Below, one piece after another: positions 5,359-8,895 of a stretch of DNA of 8,895 bases. The stretch is from an uncultured Curvibacter sp. Its GTDB lineage: Bacteria; Pseudomonadota; Gammaproteobacteria; Burkholderiales; Burkholderiaceae. The notes beneath the pieces are model-generated. The model did no database searches. It was not told the origin of the DNA and saw only the letters and a program-made list of their open reading frames with translations. The stretch is from NCBI GenBank assembly GCA_946481355.1, contig CAMLNH010000093.1, positions 1-8,895 on the forward strand, in the 5' to 3' direction. How positions within the stretch are numbered: position 1 is the first letter of the stretch; each line of letters opens with the position of its first letter. A program made the position numbers and the translations under genes.

Positions 5359-7500
5359 ATGGCCGAGGGACATCAGGAAGGCAGTGGCGCTGGCGATGCG
5401 TTTGATCTGACCCAGTTCTATCAGATCTTCTTCGAGGAAGCAGGCGAGAATCTGGATCAGATGGAGCAGATGCTGCTCAATCTGAACCTGGAGACCGCCG
5501 ATGACGAGGAGCTCAACGGCATCTTCCGCTGCGCGCACTCGGTCAAGGGTGGCGCGGCCACCTTCGGTTTCAGTGACGTGGCCGAGCTGACGCACCAGAT
5601 GGAGTCGCTGCTGGACAAGCTGCGCCGTCATGAGCTGCAGCCCAATCCGCTGATGGTCGATGTGCTGCTGGAGTCTGCCGATGCCTCGCGCATGTTGCTG
5701 GCGCGCCATCAGTCCGGCGACAGCAGCGAGCCGCCCTCCACGGCGGACTTGGTACGCCGTATCAGCGAACTGGCGGCCGGCGGCATGCCCGGGCCTGCGG
5801 CCGCCCCTGCGCCCGTCGCGCCAGCACCGGCGCCTGTGATGGCCGCGCCGGCCCCTGCGCCTGTGCCCCCGCCCACGGCGGCAGCGAAACCGGGGCAGCG
5901 ACAGATCGAGATCCAGATGGGACCGCTGGAGCGGCTGGACCAGGTGGATGGTGTCAAGGACCTGTTCCGCGACATTGTGGGTCTGGGCGAGATCACAGAG
6001 GTGCCGAGTGGCCGACCCGATACCCGGGTTTTCAGGGTTGCGACCTCGTCGAGCAATGACGACCTGCTGGACCTGTTTGCCTTCCACGTGGCGCGCGAAC
6101 AGGTCCGCATCGTGGATCAGGCGGTGCCTGCCCAGGCTGCAGCTGCCACCTGGGTGGACAAGGAAGACCCGCCGCCGGGTGCCCCGGTCGCCCCGGCTCC
6201 GGGCTTCGGCTTTTTTGATGGGGCGCCGGGCGTACCGCAGGGCGCCGAAGCCGCTGCACCGATGGCCAGCGAGGTTGCGCCAGTCGCCGCCAAGGCCGGT
6301 CCGGCCAAGGCGGCGGCCAATCAGGCGGCAGCCCAGCCCGAGGCGGCCACCATCCGCGTGGCCATCAACAAGGTGGACCAGCTGATCAACCTGGTGGGGG
6401 AGCTCGTGATCACCCAGGCCATGCTGGCACAGAACAGCCGGGCGCTGGATCCGACGGCCAACCAGCAGCTGCTGGCCGGCTTGGCCGACCTGGACCGCAA
6501 CACGCGCGATCTGCAGGAATCGGTGATGTCGATCCGCATGATCCCGATGTCCATCGTGTTCAGCCGTTTCCCTCGCATGCTGCGCGACCTAGCCAGCAAG
6601 CTGGGCAAGAAGGTGGATTTCGTCACCCAGGGCGAGGCCACCGAGCTCGACAAGGGTCTGGTCGAGAAGATCACCGACCCGCTGACCCACCTGGTGCGCA
6701 ACAGCTGCGACCACGGCATCGAGATGCCGGCCGACCGCATCAAGGCCGGCAAGCCCGAGACCGGCACCATCACGCTGTCGGCGGCCCACCAGGGTGGCTC
6801 CATCGTGATCGAGGTGCGCGACGATGGCCGCGGCCTCAACCGCGAGAAGATTCTCAAGAAGGCCCGCGAGCGTGGACTGGAGGTTTCCGACCAGATGTCG
6901 GATGCCGATGTCTGGCAGCTGATCTTTGCCCCCGGTTTCTCCACGGCTGATGTCGTGACCGATGTGTCGGGCCGCGGCGTCGGCATGGATGTGGTGAAGA
7001 AGAACATCGCAGCGCTCAATGGCACGGTGGAAATCGATTCGTCCGAGGGCTATGGCATGCGTGTCTCGGTGCGCCTGCCGCTGACGCTGGCCATCATGGA
7101 CGGCATGTCGGTGGGTGTGGGCGACGAGGTCTACATCCTGCCGCTGTCCTCGGTGGTCGAATCCTTCCAGGTCAAGGACGATTCCGTCAATACCGTGGCC
7201 CAGGGCTCGCGCCTGGTCAAGGTGCGTGACGAGTACATGCCTGTGATCGAGCTGGAGAAGGTCTTCCAGGTGCCGCGTGGTGACGCCAAATCCAGCGACA
7301 TCATGGTGGTCGTCGAGGCCGAGGGCAGCCGCGTGGCCCTGCTGGTCGACGAACTGCTGGGGCAGCAGCAGGTCGTCGTGAAGAATCTCGAAACGAATTA
7401 CCGCAAGGTGCAGAACGTTTCAGGTGCCACCATCCTGGGCGATGGCAAGGTGGCCCTGATCCTGGATACGAGCGCGCTGGTGCGGCGCTCACGTCATTGA
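5359..7500 (+). CDS. cheA: Chemotaxis histidine kinase CheA
   Basis: The 713-residue protein has all five CheA domains. P1 (Hpt, about 15-125) carries the phosphorylated H60 in CAHSVKGG. A Pro/Ala-rich linker (about 144-178) has three APAPV repeats. A P2-like CheY-docking domain lies near 181-253. A second Pro/Ala linker (about 260-329) precedes the P3 dimerisation helices (about 332-398, INKVDQLINLVGELVITQ). The P4 ATPase domain shows the N-box HLVRNSCDHG (444-453), G1 DDGRG (488-492), the FAPGFSTA box, and G2 GRGVGM (538-543). P5 (about 575-710) is the CheW-like receptor-coupling domain. CheA autophosphorylates when receptors lack attractant and passes phosphate to CheY and CheB. AGGAG at 5348-5352 lies 6 bases before the ATG. 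All catalytic motifs are intact, and cheW follows 24 bases after the stop. Confidence 0.98.
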   Translation: MAEGHQEGSGAGDAFDLTQFYQIFFEEAGENLDQMEQMLLNLNLETADDEELNGIFRCAHSVKGGAATFGFSDVAELTHQMESLLDKLRRHELQPNPLMVDVLLESADASRMLLARHQSGDSSEPPSTADLVRRISELAAGGMPGPAAAPAPVAPAPAPVMAAPAPAPVPPPTAAAKPGQRQIEIQMGPLERLDQVDGVKDLFRDIVGLGEITEVPSGRPDTRVFRVATSSSNDDLLDLFAFHVAREQVRIVDQAVPAQAAAATWVDKEDPPPGAPVAPAPGFGFFDGAPGVPQGAEAAAPMASEVAPVAAKAGPAKAAANQAAAQPEAATIRVAINKVDQLINLVGELVITQAMLAQNSRALDPTANQQLLAGLADLDRNTRDLQESVMSIRMIPMSIVFSRFPRMLRDLASKLGKKVDFVTQGEATELDKGLVEKITDPLTHLVRNSCDHGIEMPADRIKAGKPETGTITLSAAHQGGSIVIEVRDDGRGLNREKILKKARERGLEVSDQMSDADVWQLIFAPGFSTADVVTDVSGRGVGMDVVKKNIAALNGTVEIDSSEGYGMRVSVRLPLTLAIMDGMSVGVGDEVYILPLSSVVESFQVKDDSVNTVAQGSRLVKVRDEYMPVIELEKVFQVPRGDAKSSDIMVVVEAEGSRVALLVDELLGQQQVVVKNLETNYRKVQNVSGATILGDGKVALILDTSALVRRSRH
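5803..5865 (+). repeat. APAPV-coding repeat in the first CheA linker
   Basis: The motif APAPV occurs at CheA residues 149-153, 156-160 and 165-169. At base level GCCCCTGCGCC is repeated exactly at 5803-5813 and 5851-5861. It encodes a flexible spacer between the phosphotransfer and CheY-docking domains and may vary in length between strains. Confidence 0.6.
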
Positions 7501-7524
7501 GTCACAGCTGAGGAGCAGACCGGT

Positions 7525-8010
7525 ATGAACCAAGTGGCAGAAGAAGGCAAAGTGGCGGCAGGCCCGCGCGAATACCTCACCTTCAGGCTTGACCAGGAGG
7601 AGTACGGCATCGACATCCTCAAGGTGCAGGAGATCCGGGGTTACGAGAAGCCCACGCGCATCGCCAACGCACCGGCCTTCATCAAGGGCGTGGTCAATCT
7701 GCGCGGCACCATCGTGCCCATCGTGGACATGCGCCTCAAGTTCAACTGTGCTCAGGCGGAATACAATAGCTTCACGGTGGTGATCATCCTGAACCTGGGG
7801 CACCGTGTGGTGGGCATCGTCGTCGATTCGGTCAGCGACGTCATGGAACTGGCGCAGGAGAACATCCAGGCGGCGCCCGAGGTGGACGCCACGATCGACG
7901 GCTCTGCCGTGGTCGGCCTGGGCTCGGTCGGCGACCGCATGCTGATCCTGCTGGACATCGAGAAGCTCATGTCCAGCGTTGACATGGGGTTGGTGTCTGT
8001 CGAGGCCTGA
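7525..8010 (+). CDS. cheW: Chemotaxis coupling protein CheW
   Basis: This 161-residue protein is a single CheW domain of usual length. The N-terminal strand region reads [22 protein letters not shown], with the receptor/CheA contact pattern [15 protein letters not shown] in the middle, then [11 protein letters not shown], and ILLDIEKL near the C-terminus. CheW bridges chemoreceptors and the CheA P5 domain in the membrane-associated arrays. It has no catalytic residues. AGGAG at 7511-7515 lies 9 bases before the ATG. The gene sits between cheA and cheR in the same operon, the usual context. Confidence 0.97.
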   Translation: MNQVAEEGKVAAGPREYLTFRLDQEEYGIDILKVQEIRGYEKPTRIANAPAFIKGVVNLRGTIVPIVDMRLKFNCAQAEYNSFTVVIILNLGHRVVGIVVDSVSDVMELAQENIQAAPEVDATIDGSAVVGLGSVGDRMLILLDIEKLMSSVDMGLVSVEA

Positions 8011-8040
8011 TCCTTTTTCCCGACGTCCGAGCCTGCGTGC

Positions 8041-8895
8041 ATGCTGACGATGGACAAGACTTCCAGAGCCTCGAAGGCCGGAGCCGGCAAACCGGACGCT
8101 GCGGAGATTGCCGGTGGTGATCAGCAGGCGCGGGAGTTCAGCTGGACCCAGGCCGACTTTTCCCGTGTGCAGTCGCTGATCTACCAGCGCGCCGGGATCA
8201 GCCTGCACGACGGCAAGCACGCCATGGTCTACAGCCGGCTGTCGCGGCGCCTGCGCGAGACGGGACACCAGAGCTTTCGCGACTATCTGGGCTGGCTGGA
8301 ATCCCATGACGGGCCGGAGTGGCAGGAGTTCGTCAACGCCTTGACGACCAATCTGACGTCCTTTTTCCGCGAGCAGCACCACTTCGACATCCTCGCCCAG
8401 CATCTCAAATCACGGCCCAGCCAAGCCTGGAAGGTCTGGTGCAATGCCGCTTCCACGGGTGAAGAACCGTATTCCATCATCATGACGGCGCTGGAAGCCC
8501 TGGGGGCACAGGCCAGCTTCAAGCTCTGGGCCAGCGACATCGATTCCAAGGTGCTGACCACGGCCGCGCGCGGGGTCTACCGCAGCGAATCGACCAAGGG
8601 GCTGGACATGGGGCGGCTGCAGCGGTTCTTCCTGCGCGGCAAGGGCAACAACGAAGGTCTGCTGCGCGTCAAGCCCGAACTGCAGCGCATGGTGGAGTTC
8701 CTCAGCGTCAACCTGATCCGTGACGACTGGCCTTTCCGGGAGCCTTTTGACATCGTGTTCTGCCGGAATGTGATGATCTATTTCGATGCGCCGACACAGC
8801 GCAGCGTGCTGGAGCGCATCCATCGCGTCATGAAGCCGGGCGGTCTGCTCTTCGTGGGCCATTCCGAGAATTTCAACGAATCGCGCGACCTGTTC
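8041..8895 (+). CDS. cheR: Chemotaxis protein methyltransferase CheR (3' end outside window)
   Basis: The frame is open from an ATG at 8041 to the window edge, giving 285 residues without a stop. CheR transfers methyl groups from S-adenosylmethionine to receptor glutamates for adaptation. After a low-complexity N-terminal stretch of about 30 residues, the N-terminal helical domain ends in TTNLTSFFRE (102-111). The SAM-binding fold shows AASTGEEPYS (136-145), the acidic ASDID (164-168), FCRNVMIYFD (240-249) and the late GHSEN. The first motif has Ala-Ala where many CheR proteins have Gly-Cys before STGEE. The start is 8041 or the in-frame ATG at 8050; neither has a clear Shine-Dalgarno, and no other start exists after the cheW stop, which is in the same frame. 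No receptor gene lies between cheW and cheR. Only the last few percent of the gene should be missing. Confidence 0.96.
   Translation, partial: MLTMDKTSRASKAGAGKPDAAEIAGGDQQAREFSWTQADFSRVQSLIYQRAGISLHDGKHAMVYSRLSRRLRETGHQSFRDYLGWLESHDGPEWQEFVNALTTNLTSFFREQHHFDILAQHLKSRPSQAWKVWCNAASTGEEPYSIIMTALEALGAQASFKLWASDIDSKVLTTAARGVYRSESTKGLDMGRLQRFFLRGKGNNEGLLRVKPELQRMVEFLSVNLIRDDWPFREPFDIVFCRNVMIYFDAPTQRSVLERIHRVMKPGGLLFVGHSENFNESRDLF

Noticed and set aside
8011..8020. T-run after cheW as an intrinsic terminator
   Set aside because: No stable GC-rich stem precedes the five T bases, and cheR continues the operon.
7489..8403. Long open frame on the minus strand opposite cheW and cheR (304 codons)
   Set aside because: It lies antisense to two well-supported genes and shows no recognisable motif; explained by high-GC codon bias.

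Overview
The window is a high-GC piece of a bacterial chromosome. It carries the end of a flagellar type III export operon and the start of a chemotaxis operon, with a small two-component system between them on the opposite strand. Gene order (fliN-fliO-fliP-fliQ-fliR, then NarL-type regulator and kinase, then cheY-cheA-cheW-cheR) and protein style suggest a betaproteobacterium of the Burkholderiales, most likely a Comamonadaceae relative. That placement rests on recalled gene order and has not been searched. No tRNA, rRNA, mobile element, CRISPR array or origin is visible, and coding density is very high.

Positions 1-2513 (+ strand) hold the 3' end of fliN (C-ring) and complete fliO, fliP, fliQ and fliR (the export gate and its assembly factor). 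The genes are tightly packed: fliO/fliP share one base, and the fliQ Shine-Dalgarno overlaps the fliP stop. The only sizeable gap in this block (222-314) contains a terminator-like inverted repeat.

Positions 2526-4252 (- strand) encode a soluble histidine kinase with an N-terminal receiver domain, followed with a 4-base ATGA overlap by a LuxR/NarL-type response regulator. The pair converges on fliR, with only 12 bases between the two stop codons. Its kinase gene diverges from the chemotaxis operon across a 190-base intergenic region.

Positions 4443-8895 (+ strand) hold a 148-residue helical protein with CheZ-like features, then cheY, cheA, cheW and cheR, the last cut by the window edge. CheA phosphorylates CheY, CheW couples CheA to receptors, and CheR methylates the receptors. 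The small first gene is the best candidate for a CheY phosphatase or CheY-binding protein. CheY-P would act on the switch complex that contains FliN, so the two flanks of the window are functionally linked.

Most of the window is ordinary, well-known motility machinery. I do not see a wholly new system. The most interesting items are the small CheZ-like protein and the receiver-gated soluble kinase lodged between the fli and che blocks.
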